Shown: positions 19,301 through 28,557, numbered from the stretch's first letter. The stretch is DNA of 32,500 nucleotides from Halocaridina rubra (GCA_037179515.1 JAXCGZ010019292.1:25001-57500), one strand, 5' to 3'. Translations and numbers: made by a program. The notes: generated from the sequence alone by a model not told the origin.

Positions 19301-21442
19301 CCAAGTAATGAGATTTTTTATATTCATCTGAAATTGGTATTTTTGCTCATTTTTCTTGCTAACTGCATCCTAACTGTTGAGTTAGTGCTTCATAGTGTAA
19401 ATAATTCTTCTATGTAAGGAAAGTGTTAAATACTGTATTATGATGAAGAAGAAGAAGACTGTATTAATGAATGTATTACAGTACAGTACTGTTTTATTAC
19501 ATTATTATTACTGCTTTAAAATTCATTAATACTGTATACTTAATGTTTCTGTTGTAGCTAAGTGTCTTTAATTTAAGTACAGTACAGTTCTGCATATGTA
19601 TGTACTGCACAGTACTTTTTTTTACCTAAACACAACCTACTAGTAATTCTACTTACAAACTGGCTTCTGGAACCTAACTCGTTCGTATGTAAGGGAGTAT
19701 CTTTAAAGGCTGAGGACTTTATTTCGTTATTCCTGTTAGAATTATTTGTTTTGATAGAGGTTGAATATTTCCTCGATAACAAGAAGATGCATATGTAGAA
19801 ATAAGTAATGCTGTGGTTTTCCTGTTGTGTGCCAGGTGTTAGGGAGAAAAATTGCCCAATTGTGATTATCATTTGATCTAACTGTTGATAAAGGGGTGAT
19901 AATAGTCACAAAGTGATGCAAACCTTCTCCCTCCTTCTTTTTGAATAGCTATGGCCATCCTATTAGCTTATGAAGAGGGAGAGAATGGACAGAATATGAT
20001 GGAACCCTGCTCCTTCCCTCACTTTGAATAGTTATGACCATCTTGTTGGCTTATGAGGAGGGTGAGGATGGACAGAACAGGATACAGCCCTAATTTTTTT
20101 ATTTATTTATTATTTTTAATGGTTATGAGCACGCTTTTGGCTTCAGGAGGATGTGGTGTTTTACTGAATATAAAGATTTGTTCACAGGTGTCATGATGGC
20201 CAGCACTGGAGAAGGTCTTGTGTGCTGGTGTGTAGGAGAGCAACCCTGGAAGTGGGAAAGCCAGACTGTCAGTCCCAACCGAGTCACTCGCATGCGGTAC
20301 TCGCACAGCGGAGGCATACTCTACACTGCCCAGGGTAAAATGAATTCTCTTGTGCATTATCCTGTTTATTCCAGATTCCATTTTTTAATAAATTTTAATT
20401 TGTTTCCTTCGAATAATGGATTATTCTTCCCAACAGGTAAAATGGTGACTAGGTACCGCCGCTATCCTGATAGGCACCAGCACGATGGTTCCATTTTCAC
20501 TCATGCGGCACCAGTCTTAGATCTGGATATATCACCTTATAATGAGTGTATCCTTTTATACCCTCCTTAGAGGGTGGCAAGAATACTTCCTCCATGTTCG
20601 GTTCTAGGGTGTTTGCGACCTAGACAACTCTGTCCTAGTAATTGGTGTTCTGGGGCATTTGCATACAGTATTATTGCCCCCCAGTCACATTGCGTTCCAA
20701 TATATGTTTCTAATACTAGGTAGCAAATCCGAAGTTATGTATTTTTAACCTAACCTAACCCATCATAAGAATATTGATATGGAAAAGTTCAAAACACAAG
20801 GATATAAAAAGAAAAAATTACATATATGATATACATACTGGAACACCTATAATTGGGATGCAGTTGTCCAGGGAGTCCAATGTCCGGAACGCATTTGACC
20901 TGGACACAGTTGTCTAGGATGCAATAGGCGTGTCTCCTCCGTGTTCCCCTGCGTGTTGTGAAGGTTGAATAAAATGGGGCAGTGTGAGTGGACTGGGTTT
21001 CTTCTATTTTCCATCCACAAAGAGTAAAGTTTTTGCTCTGGGTCAGCCACTCCTTTCATAAGGAGAATTATGGCTTTTGTTTTTAAATAGATCCTTTTTA
21101 TATAATTGTTTACAAACAAGTGTGTATATCTCGATATATAAATTTTTTTATCATACACATTTCCTCCGATGAATATCATGATTTCTAAAGTACTTATGTT
21201 GGTGATACATGTTTTAAGGAATGTTTTCTTGATATTTGTTTATTACTTATTGTGCAAATATGCAACTTTTGTCGATGTTTTTAACAATGTTGTTCTTAAA
21301 TTTACTTATCACTTATCGTAGAAGCATGTTTTCCTTGACGGATTTTCCAGACTTGGTTTCAGCTGCGCATGACAACACTATTGGCCTTCATCGCCTAGGA
21401 TCTCCTAGCCATGGCTGGACGCAGTACTGCGAGTTTACATAG
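16244..21442 (+). CDS. WD40-repeat beta-propeller protein, 3' part of gene (six exons, 5' end missing)
   Basis: Join of 16244-16393, 17053-17271, 19088-19304, 20188-20334, 20437-20547 and 21351-21442: 936 nt, 311 residues and a TAG stop. All introns are GT-AG, with phases 0, 0, 1, 1, 1 and lengths 659, 1816, 883, 102 and 803 nt. About seven WD-like repeats are visible in order: FAFGGTDGEIAIL; SPDGTKVLTTAVSRKVSVID; IAYLAACATVNARGITLID; VLVSGSSLGQMKVHGLDG; MMASTGEGLVCWCV; GGILYTAQGKMVTRY; ISPYNEYLVSAAHDNTIGLH. WD40 propellers are protein-interaction scaffolds; the partner here is unknown. There is no transmembrane segment or signal in the visible part. The protein ends shortly after the last blade (HGWTQYCEFT), so little is missing at the C-terminus. 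Exon GC is near 50% against an AT-rich surround. The start codon was not found; the N-terminal exon is probably upstream of 16.2 kb. The exact WD40 subfamily is not identified. Confidence 0.85.
16442..16511 (+). mobile_element. SINE family B, head only, in WD40 intron
   Basis: GTAGTGGTAAGAGCGCTCGA and an almost intact B box (ATGTTCGAACCC, 16492-16503) give a tRNA-like head; the usual body does not follow. Not scored as a functional tRNA because no full cloverleaf was evident. Confidence 0.6.
16907..16954 (+). other. Decoy or cassette exon candidate, 48 nt
   Basis: The sequence around CTCTCGTTCAATACAG|GTCCTTACC closely resembles the true acceptor region 146 bp downstream (CTTTCGTTCATATACAG|GTCCTCACC). 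From 16907 a 48-nt segment is open in the gene's frame (16 codons, VLTILLVIIPVKLIYS) and ends at a donor-like TCG|GTGAGC. Including it would insert a hydrophobic stretch into a WD repeat, so it may be only the relic of a local duplication. Confidence 0.3.
17053..17271 (+). CDS. WD40 gene exon (219 nt)
   Basis: Seventy-three codons, VLTTAVSRKV to PLDFIFD, phase 0 at both ends, between TATACAG and GTAAGT. With the previous exon it completes the blade SPDGTK|VLTTAVSRKVSVID, which is the best evidence that the two exons join. It also holds the next blade (LAACATVNARGITLID). Confidence 0.88.
17405..17533 (-). mobile_element. SINE family B, minus strand, in WD40 intron
   Basis: In reverse complement: head GTGCAGTGGATAGTGCTCAA, then GGGGGCATTTGGAAGGGCAT, CCAGCCTTAGTATTCAAGCT. 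The tail is diverged. Confidence 0.75.
17534..18149. other. WD40 intron sequence, nothing further recognised
   Basis: Part of the 1816-nt intron. No coding signal, no repeat shared with the rest of the window. Confidence 0.5.
18150..18322 (+). mobile_element. SINE family B with internal duplication, in WD40 intron
   Basis: TACTTGACTCGGGAATTG is followed 26 nt later by TACTTGACTCGGGAGTTG, then GGGCATTAGGAAGAGCGACC, CAACCTTAATTTTCTAGCC and TGTGTGTACCCTCATATTGG. The doubled head suggests a local duplication within the copy. Confidence 0.75.
18330..18612. mobile_element. MITE-like element, Tigger/mariner-like ends, in WD40 intron
   Basis: The left end reads AGCTCCCAACTTATGAACGA; the reverse complement of the right end reads AGCTTCTCGACTTACATATG. 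TA lies next to both ends, as in Tc1/mariner-type insertions. Inside is AATTGTTCGTAAGTTG, related to the end in inverted orientation. A second, diverged end of the same type is at 19575-19695. No transposase frame. Confidence 0.55.
18613..19087. other. WD40 intron sequence, nothing further recognised
   Basis: A stretch of higher GC around 18720-18960 is open in parts on the minus strand, but no splice-bounded exon was convincing. The intron ends with TTTTTCCACATTGCAG. Confidence 0.45.
19088..19304 (+). CDS. WD40 gene exon (217 nt)
   Basis: IHEDCINDICFMDGSW to SQGYP plus one base (phase 1), between TTGCAG and the donor CCAA|GTAATG. It contains the blade VLVSGSSLGQMKVHGLDGRP. The split codon becomes Ser with the next exon. 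Confidence 0.85.
19575..19695 (-). mobile_element. MITE-like fragment, in WD40 intron
   Basis: The reverse complement begins ACTCCCTTACATACGAACGA and continues GTTAGGTTCCAGAAGCCAG, resembling the left end at 18333 (CTCCCAACTTATGAACGAAT, ACGTTCCGAACAACCG). The other end is not clear. TACAGTACAGT words flank it. Confidence 0.45.
19940..20160. repeat. Three diverged 83-92 bp repeats in WD40 intron
   Basis: TTGAATAGCTATGGCCATCC (about 19941), TTGAATAGTTATGACCATCT (about 20024) and TTTAATGGTTATGAGCACGC (about 20116) start three units, each followed by GGCTTATGAGGAGG-like sequence. The array ends just before the next exon. Confidence 0.7.
20188..20334 (+). CDS. WD40 gene exon (147 nt)
   Basis: Starts with the last two bases of a Ser codon, then VMMASTGEGLVCWCV to GGILYTAQ plus one base (phase 1). 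The acceptor is TTTGTTCACAG, the donor CAGG|GTAAAA. Two cores of WD blades are present. Confidence 0.85.
20335..20436 (+). other. 102-nt intron, stop-free and flanked by 9-bp direct repeats
   Basis: The intron is a multiple of three with no in-frame stop, so retention keeps the frame and inserts 34 residues. GGTAAAATG is present at 20334-20342 and again at 20436-20444, i.e. the donor and acceptor junctions carry the same 9 bases. Confidence 0.75.
20437..20547 (+). CDS. WD40 gene exon (111 nt)
   Basis: Completes Gly, then KMVTRYRRYPDRHQHDG to LDLDISPYNE plus one base. The acceptor is CTTCCCAACAG. The donor GAGT|GTATCC is weak but is the only one that gives the canonical blade SPYNE-Y-LVSAAHDNTI with the last exon. 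Read-through would reach a stop at 20568-20570 after CILLYPP. Confidence 0.82.
20562..20650 (+). mobile_element. Fragment of dispersed repeat D, in WD40 intron
   Basis: AGAGGGTGGCAAGAATACTT followed by CCTCCATGTTCGG matches the start of the copy at 25945 (GAGGGGTAAGAATAATTCCT, CCGTGTTCCCC). Only the first part is recognisable. Confidence 0.45.
20905..21065 (+). mobile_element. Dispersed repeat D, in last WD40 intron
   Basis: TCTCCTCCGTGTTCCCCTGC, GTGTTGTGAAGGTTGAATAA, then CAGTGTGAGTGGACTGGG and a CTGGGTCAGCCACTCCTTTC end. The same order occurs at 25945 (plus) and 26265-26110 (minus). The AGCCACTCC end resembles the retrotransposon tail at 6500. Confidence 0.65.
21351..21442 (+). CDS. WD40 gene terminal exon (92 nt)
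   Basis: Completes Tyr, then LVSAAHDNTIGLHRLGSPSH, GWTQYCEFT and TAG at 21440-21442. The acceptor is GACGGATTTTCCAG. It finishes the last propeller strand. Confidence 0.85.
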
Positions 21443-21625
21443 CCGTTCTCGATCGGACTGATGCTCAGCGCATGCTCTGAGTGATCGCATTGCTGAAGAT
21501 TCAGTTATTGCTGAAGTATTTCAGACCGTAGAGGTACCTTTTTGATCTGAGATGGAACTCGCTTCCATTCCTTGATTGTTGTAAATACATAGTGCAATAA
21601 AGTTACTTTTAGGAAGTGTACTTTG
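21443..21625 (+). other. 3' untranslated region of the WD40 gene
   Basis: Follows the stop, remains moderately GC-rich at first, and ends near the poly(A) signal at 21596-21601. GT-rich sequence after it fits a downstream element. Confidence 0.6.
21596..21601 (+). terminator. Poly(A) signal AATAAA
   Basis: Canonical AATAAA 154 bp after the stop codon, followed by GTTACTTTTAGGAAGTGT and further G/T-rich sequence. Confidence 0.6.
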
Positions 21626-24362
21626 GGTACAAAGTGTCAGGACAGTGCATAATTAGAGAATATTTCCAATATTTGGTAACAAACTTTCTGGCATTCTTAT
21701 ATCTGACAATTTATATACTGTAGATGTACAAAAGGAATTCTTTCAGTTCCCAGGATATGTACAGAGGACTTGAACTTTTACTTTATCTTGACATGGATGA
21801 TATCGGCCATTTTTTGCATGGGTGCAATATGCCTAGCAAGCCATTGGCAAACTCTGTTGATGAGAATATATGACTTTTTATAAAGAGAAGAAAATTTCAT
21901 TTGTAGTCACTCTATTGGGTTCAAGGAAAGTACCTCAATTGGTTCAAAGTCATTAATATTGATTTCACAATGTATGTAGTGATGAATAGGAAATTAAAAG
22001 GTCTATCACTCAGATTATGCTGACTATAAATATGCATTGTCTTTGCACTTTTGCACTTGATGTACATTATACGTAGAGGTCATAAGTTGACAGTGTCTGT
22101 GAGTGTTTTAAATGGAAAAGTGAAAAAAAAAATTACTATTGTTTCTGATTAGATATATTTGTCTTTTTTTTTTATTATTATTATTATTATTAAATGAATG
22201 GTTGTATTATATCAGATTTCTTGAAGAACCTTCGACTGGGCAGATGGTGAGCAATAGACTGCTCACAGAATTACTTGTTATTGTAGAACCAATGATTATT
22301 TCACATATGAGATGTTTTAACACATCATTATATTGTACTTGTTACAGTATGCGATGTATTTGGATTTCCTCACAAACTTATTTCATCAAGACAATTCCCA
22401 TAAAGAATATCACCTTAAAATTTTGTCATGTTGTAATATTTCACTATTCATTGTTTCTTTTAATCTCTTTTATTCCAAGATTTTGGAACATATTACTTGT
22501 ATAATTGTACTTACAACATAAGGCAATGATAAAGGAAAATCATCCAGAGAAACACGTCTTGAGGAATTGCAATACAGTACAGTGTTTATTTAGAGTGACC
22601 AGATATCGCTGAATACAATACCGTATTCTGATATCCCTACAGAACTGTTCATAAAACTGGGTCATGATGCAGAATGATCTTGGTTGTGCAATGTCCAAAG
22701 TGATTTAGAAGTGTAAATTTTATGTATTTACTATTAGAATATCTAATTTGAGATTTTATACAACCAAGTTTAAATAAAATATGTTTGATTAATGGGGTAA
22801 TAGCACCAGGGGTTTTGTGAATTTTATATAGTAAACACATATGTGAAAATGATTGCGCTCTTGCAGATAACTATTGTAAATTTCTTGCTGATTTTGCGTG
22901 TTTATTTGTTAATGTTTAGTTTTTCCCCCTTATTCAACCACTTTGCAATAACCTAAGATTTTCTTCTTCTTCACAAAATGGTATTGAAACTTTTTGCAAG
23001 GACTCTTCTTGTATCTTTTCTTAGATAATGATGAACTTTAGGGTTACTGTTACCTTAGATATCAATGGCATTACCAAATGTAAATATTATTCCACACCAT
23101 CTTATGGTGTATAAACCACAGGAATGATAAATATTGATAAATACCTAAAGAAGACAGAACAGTAGACATATATTAGAAATATAGTGCATTTTCCTTTGTT
23201 TTTAGCTTTAGCATAATGTCTGAAAATCAACTTTTGTGTGCATCCACTCCATGTTTATTTCATTGAAAATATTAAACCTGTGTGCTCGTTAAGACATTCT
23301 TAAGTATGACTAAAGAAGTTGTCGTCCGAATGACCAAAGCCTCTCCCAGGTTATGGCACTTTGATTTCTTTTGCTGCCGCTCTTCTGAGGTTCTTGGCAT
23401 CCTCTCCTGATATGCAACTCTGGAGGATTGATCCACGGCACAGTCGGTACCACCCTAGAAGCTTGAATTTTTGTTTACGTGCTCTTAATACTTGTAACAT
23501 GACAAAAGAAAGTTATTCCATGCAGTACATGTAGATGTACATCTGTGTTATCTTAGAACATTTGTACATTAGTCCAGCAGCATATTTTCTCAAATGCAAC
23601 ATCATATCTGGCAAAGCTCAGTAGGGTGGCCACAACCATTACAAAAGATTTAAGGTTGTAGAGCTAGAGCCCTTTAATCAGGTTTTATGAAACAGAATTT
23701 GGAACAGTGTTGATTTCTTTCTTACCCTCATTGTTTACGTGTTAACAGCACAACATTTAGTCAAATTGAAACAAGCAAGTTTTTTGTTTTTTTAAATGTG
23801 TGATATCAGTGGAAAAGTCGTATGAAGCAATTATTTTATTTGTGATGTGGTCTTTATTAATTTTTCTGCAGGTTTCCATAGTCCTGAGAAAGTAAGAGTT
23901 TTATGAAAATTATAAGAAAGTAATACAATGTTTATACCTAAGGGTAGATTTATATTTAGTATGCTTCAATGCATGTTTTTCTTTTTTAATCTTTCTCTGC
24001 AACTACCTAGTGATTTAATTTTTTAAAGATGTCACAAAAATCCTTGCTTATGGAGTATTTAGCCGTCATTTCTTGTTAGGTGTGTGTGTGTATTTTTTTT
24101 TATTTCATAAACATGCATAGTTTAAGTTCTCCAATAGGTATATTAGTATTTACATAGAAAAAATTACTTATTTTCTTATGCAAAGTATGTCAGATATTCA
24201 GAGAATTCACTTGTTGTAAACAAGGAGATAAGGAATACTGAAATTGTAAAAAAATATATATATATATAAAAAAATAGAAACGTAGTATGCAGGGAGCAAA
24301 AACTAAGGAATTTTGTTATGAAAACTTTTTTTTGTTGTTAAATTTTGTTTGTCCATATCAAT
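21626..24362. other. Gene-poor AT-rich stretch
   Basis: No supported gene apart from the exon-like minus-strand segment at 23272-23454. A short (ATT)n lies near 22173-22192 and TACAGTACAGT near 22573. Confidence 0.5.
23272..23454 (-). CDS. Exon-like minus-strand open frame, unidentified
   Basis: A patch of higher GC in an AT-rich region is open for 60 codons to a TAA at 23274-23272. It begins directly after an acceptor-like TTCAAGCTTCTAG. The peptide is polar (QERMPRTSEERQQKKSKC in the middle, VIRTTTSLVILKNV near the end) and matches nothing I recognise. It could be a terminal exon, a decayed transposon piece or chance. Confidence 0.2.
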   Translation of the reverse strand, partial: GGTDCAVDQSSRVAYQERMPRTSEERQQKKSKCHNLGEALVIRTTTSLVILKNVLTSTQV

Positions 24363-24505
24363 CGTTATGAGGATGTACACAGTGTGCAGCTAGGGACTTT
24401 TGGCTAGATACCCTTCCTAATGCCCCGTGGTTGGCTCGATCCATAGTTTGTCAACTCCCGAGTCAAGTAGTCTTGCCACTCGATTCCCGTGGTTATGAAT
24501 ACATT
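24363..24505 (-). mobile_element. SINE family B, minus strand
   Basis: In reverse complement: CGAGTGGCAAGACTACTTGA, CTCGGGAGTTGACAAACTAT, then CGAGCCAACCACGGGGCATT, AGGAAGGGTATC. The tail is diverged. Confidence 0.8.
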
Positions 24506-24952
24506 TGGCAGTTATATAATTTTCTTGATATATATTGGGTAAAGAACATATCTTCATTAAATCTTTAACTGCCAGTAATGTATATGTTAAATAATATATG
24601 TCAAATAATATATACAGTATGTCAAATAATACATGTCAGTTAATATGTGTTACATAATATACTTCAAATATTACATGTCAAGTAACTCTGTAAGCACTAT
24701 TTGATATATGAACCCTGATAATGCATTAATGTTATATGCTCATTTGCACATACAGTGAACTCACCATTGAATGATATCTTTGAAAACAGCAGAGCTGGAT
24801 ATGTTTAAATTCATGGTTTTTGCATTATTAAATCTCGTTTAATCACGTGAAGTTGTTTTTTTATCGTTCTAAAGAATTCGTTACATAGTTTTGATTAGCT
24901 CGGAAATGTGAGTGCTAAAAATTGTGGCAAATATTGAGGTTATTGCTGTTGG
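24506..24952. other. AT-rich with short TGTCAAATAATA repeats
   Basis: TATGTCAAATAATA-type words recur about every 20-25 bp from 24580 to 24680. No gene seen. Confidence 0.5.
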
Positions 24953-25112
24953 GGGCTGTGGAAGCTCATTGGTAGACTGTGCGACTCGGGAGGTGATTAA
25001 AGCGGGTATGATCCCACCACTGCCAGAAAGGGCATCCTGCCTTAACCCTGTAGCTCTAAGATGTCTGTGTCCACCCCCGTTCAAATGGAGACCAATAGGG
25101 ATACACTACCGC
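24953..25112 (+). mobile_element. SINE family B, near-complete copy
   Basis: Head GAAGCTCATTGGTAGACTGT, GCGACTCGGGAGGTGATTAA, a B box-like GGTATGATCCCACC, then AGAAAGGGCATCCTGCCTTA and TGTGTCCACCCCCGTTCAAA with a GGAGACCAATAGGGA tail. Among the best preserved copies. Confidence 0.85.
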
Positions 25113-25944
25113 AGAACCAAACAAAAATTGAATGCATTTGAATGACAAGAGAAGTGAGGTATTAGATATTTTTTATGGTCTTTCTTAGAAGAAATTTAAT
25201 TCACAGGAAATGTTATTCGTCAGTAGTTTTTTGCATTTGTGACACGGAAAATGGAATGCCCTTTATTGCAAATTGGTCTTCAGTTTGGTTTTAAAAAAGT
25301 GAATGAAGCCAGGGTTGCATTAAATGGCATTATAAATAATAAAGATAATGATGTGTTTATCCAGCTATGAAGGTACTAATAATCTAAATTTTGCATCAGC
25401 TTTGTTTAAACAAATAAAAAAACAAGGTAGGATTAAAAGGCATTTTCATAAAAAAGTACGGTGAGAGCCGTAAAAGAAATTTTATAGTGTTTAGTGATAT
25501 ATAATTCTTCACTTTTGAAATGTTGATTTACAGTCCCGGTATGAAGGCCCTGAAGCCATAATTCATATACAGTCTCTCTCAAGTACTATTATTTTACTTA
25601 ATGCTGTATATTCGAAACGAATAAGCATTACACTAAATATTTTTTTTATTATTCTTGTATTGTTACAGTGTCACTGACACATTCATCATTATTATTCATT
25701 ATGATGGTGTTATTTTCGGTGAGATAAACTTAAGGCACACTGCCTTGGATCTCGTGTTTAATTGTTGTTATGACTTATTTGTGGGGTGGGTCATACATTT
25801 ATACAAATAAAATTGCAATTCATCAATGATTAGTATTCTCTGTTGACTGCTTGCTCAGTCTAAGGACTGTTGCTGGATGGCTTGTGTTTGTTTTTCAAAT
25901 ACTGTATAGTGTACATACTTTTTAAATATCTGTCTACATGTGGG
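25113..25944. other. AT-rich stretch, nothing recognised
   Basis: Frames are short; no splice-bounded coding signal and no repeat shared with the rest of the window. Confidence 0.5.
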
Positions 25945-26070
25945 AGAGGGGTAAGAATAATTCCTCCGTGTTCCCCTGCGTGTCGTAAAAGCCGACTTAA
26001 TGAGCCAGAGTGAGGGGAATGGGAATCCCCTCCTCAGTATTTTCTTCAAGCAAAATCTGAGCCGCCCCAC
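25945..26070 (+). mobile_element. Dispersed repeat D, plus copy of an inverted pair
   Basis: TTCCTCCGTGTTCCCCTGCG, then GTAAAAGCCGACTTAATGAG, AGAGTGAGGGGAATGGGAAT and a TCTGAGCCGCCCC end. The opposite-strand copy follows 40 bp later. Confidence 0.7.
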
Positions 26071-26109
26071 TTATATGTCTCTTGTGTTCAGTATAGTTAA
26101 AAGTCATAT

Positions 26110-26265
26110 TCCCCTTGTAAGGGGGTTGGCCGAGCAAAATATTTGACCCCTCGTGGGAGGAAAATACAGAGAAGGAGATTCCCAGTCATCTCACTCTGCT
26201 CCGTTTAGTCCATTTTTACAGTGTGTGGGGGAACATGGAGGTGTTCTCCCCCCTCAGGGATAAGA
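26110..26265 (-). mobile_element. Dispersed repeat D, minus copy of an inverted pair
   Basis: The reverse complement reads CACCTCCATGTTCCCCCACA, ACTGTAAAAATGGACTAAAC, CAGAGTGAGATGACTGGGAA, ATTTTGCTCGGCCAACCCCC. The end again carries CTCGGCCA, as in the retrotransposon tail. Confidence 0.7.
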
Positions 26266-26589
26266 ATATAATTTTGTTTGAATATGGAAAAAAAAAAGAT
26301 TAATTTTTAATTCTTTTGGCTTGGTACCAACCTAGCTTTTGTGTTTAGAAAGTTGTACAATTTACTGCTCTTTTGTGATTTATACCTATATATATTACCT
26401 TTAGTATATTGATGATTCTTTGTTACTTTTGCATATTCAGGGTATTGAATATTTTAACTTGTCAATTCTAAAGATTTTTCCTTAGCAGCGAAATTAAAAA
26501 TAGATAATCAGCATTGCTAATATACCTCCGTATTGAAAAGAAAAAATTATTTCTATATATTACGAAGAATTTTTTTCTTGATTTGTATA

Positions 26590-26683
26590 GTGTGGCTAGG
26601 AAAAGCGTATAGTCTTAATTCCCCTGCTCCAACCTGTGTCCACCCCAATTCGAACGGGGATTAATAGTGACACCAAAAATGGC
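26590..26683 (+). mobile_element. SINE family B, 3' part only
   Basis: CTTAATTCCCCTGCTCCAAC, CTGTGTCCACCCCAATTCGA and ACGGGGATTAATAGTGACAC: a well-kept tail without its head. Confidence 0.8.
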
Positions 26684-27479
26684 AAACTGCTACGTGTGTA
26701 GTGTTGTTAGAGAGTTGCAGTAGTTGTATTGTTTATTGTCTTGTCTGTTTTAATTTTTGGGATTTTTTATTGTAAATTTTTAATATTTCTGACTGTTTTG
26801 ATGGTAGTTAGAATAATGTAATATCTTAGTGTGTAAACAAATTTACATGAGGAGAGCTTAAATCTTATTATATACGGTGTAATCTTAATTAACTTTATCA
26901 ATTACTAATTATGACATTTTTTAATTTTTATTTTCTGTGTAGATTTTGCTAATCGTGTAGCTAATCATATTGCTAATCACTAACCAAGATAGTTTTGTAC
27001 TTAATACATAAGACTTTAAGCTTGTATATACTAATGTTTGATATATACATACAAAGTACTGAGGTATGCAAGAAATATGTGAATTGAGACAAGGAGATTA
27101 TATGTAAGAACTGATGACTTGGATTTACACACAAGGTAATGAAGTATGCAAGGAATATGTAGATTTAGATAAGGAAACTTTATGTAAGTGGGTATATGTA
27201 AGAAATGATGATTTGTATATTTAGAAATGTAATGTCAGAAGTTGAGCGAGTTTTGGAGTCATAGGTTTTAGAATTTTTTTTTGTTTCAGGTGCAAAATTT
27301 ACAGTACAGGCTTTTTATTTACCTCATACTTATGTCAGATGTCAGTGGACATATTGTTTTCACTATCAGTGTCTTGCAATATCCATTTGGTGTACTCGGT
27401 ATGCCTGCAGAGTTTGTAGGGGTTAGAAGACAGTTGTGACTACTGCACCTTCTACATCATTATCATGATTAGATGAAGG
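26684..27479. repeat. AT-rich; one tandem duplication of about 80 bp
   Basis: At 27045-27225 two diverged copies follow each other: GAGGTATGCAAGAAATATGT with TATATGTAAGAACTGATGAC, then GAAGTATGCAAGGAATATGT with TATATGTAAGAAATGATGAT. TTGCTAATCA-type words repeat near 26945-26980. No gene seen. Confidence 0.6.
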
Positions 27480-28205
27480 TGAATACTTATCTTTTCCATA
27501 GAATGAGGTGTACACGAACCCTGGTCTTTTGTTATAACAAATCAAACCCATCTTCATCCTTATCATAACTTTTTTTTTTTAACCATAGAATGAGGTGTAC
27601 ATGAGCCTTAGTCTTTTGGTATGAGTGGTCAGACGATTCTTTATCCTCACCTTGCCAGGTATAGACTCCAATCATTGTGTGTAGAATGAGATGTACACGA
27701 ACCTTGGTATTTTGGTATGATAGGTCAGACCATTCTAAATCCTCACCATAACTAGATAAAGGTGCAAACAGGACTCTTTGTCCATAGAATGAGGTGTACA
27801 CGTACCCTGGTCTTTGGTTATGACAGGTCAGACCTTCCTATGTCCTCACCATGACTAGATAAAGTCTCAATCCTTGTCCATAGAATGAGTTGTACTCGAA
27901 CCTTGGTCTTTTGGTATGACAGGTCAACTCTTCTTCATCCTATCATGACTTGGTGAAGGTGAATTTTTCACTCTATCCATAGATTGAGGTATACACGTAC
28001 CCTGGTCTTTGGTTATAACAGATCAGACATTCCTATGTCCTCACCATAACTAGATAGACTCAATCTTTGTCCAAAGATTGAGGTGTACGTGAACCTTGGT
28101 CTTCTGATATGACAGGTCAGACCCTTCTATATCCTCACCATGACTAGGTAAATGCCTCACTTGGTGTCCATAAATAGAGGTGTACACGAACGCTGGTTTA
28201 TGAAT
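27480..28205. repeat. Minisatellite, about 96-bp unit, eight copies
   Basis: CCATAGAATGAGGTGTACAC or a variant begins units near 27501, 27588, 27684, 27787, 27883, 27982, 28076 and 28173 (spacing 87-103 bp). Each unit continues with CTGGTCTTTTGGTATGACAG, GTCAGACC and TCCTCACCATGACTAGATAA. An 89-codon minus-strand frame (27801-27532) spans three units. Confidence 0.9.
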
Positions 28206-28557
28206 ATATTTTATAAAGAAAGACCGTATTGTAAAGTAAGTAGTATTTGTTAGTGTGTTTTTAAAGTAATCTCTATTGAATAAAAGACAAATTTGTCTCC
28301 GTGATGGATCTAGGTAGTGAGCCGAATGTAGAAATGCAGTCGTGCAATATAGGCTGCATTGTGAGCCAAAGACAGTAGCGAGAGAGTGTTCATGTGAAGT
28401 AATAACCAGCAGAATGGTATGTAGTCTATTTTTTTTGTTAAACTGTAGCTGAAGTGAGGAAATATTTTGTATTTGAATTTAGATTTAGTTTGTATACATG
28501 ATAAGTCAAGATTAATACTTGTCTTTTATTAAATTCCTTACAGATCATCATTTCTAG
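28206..28557. other. No gene or repeat recognised
   Basis: Moderately AT-rich unique sequence; frames are short. Confidence 0.45.
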
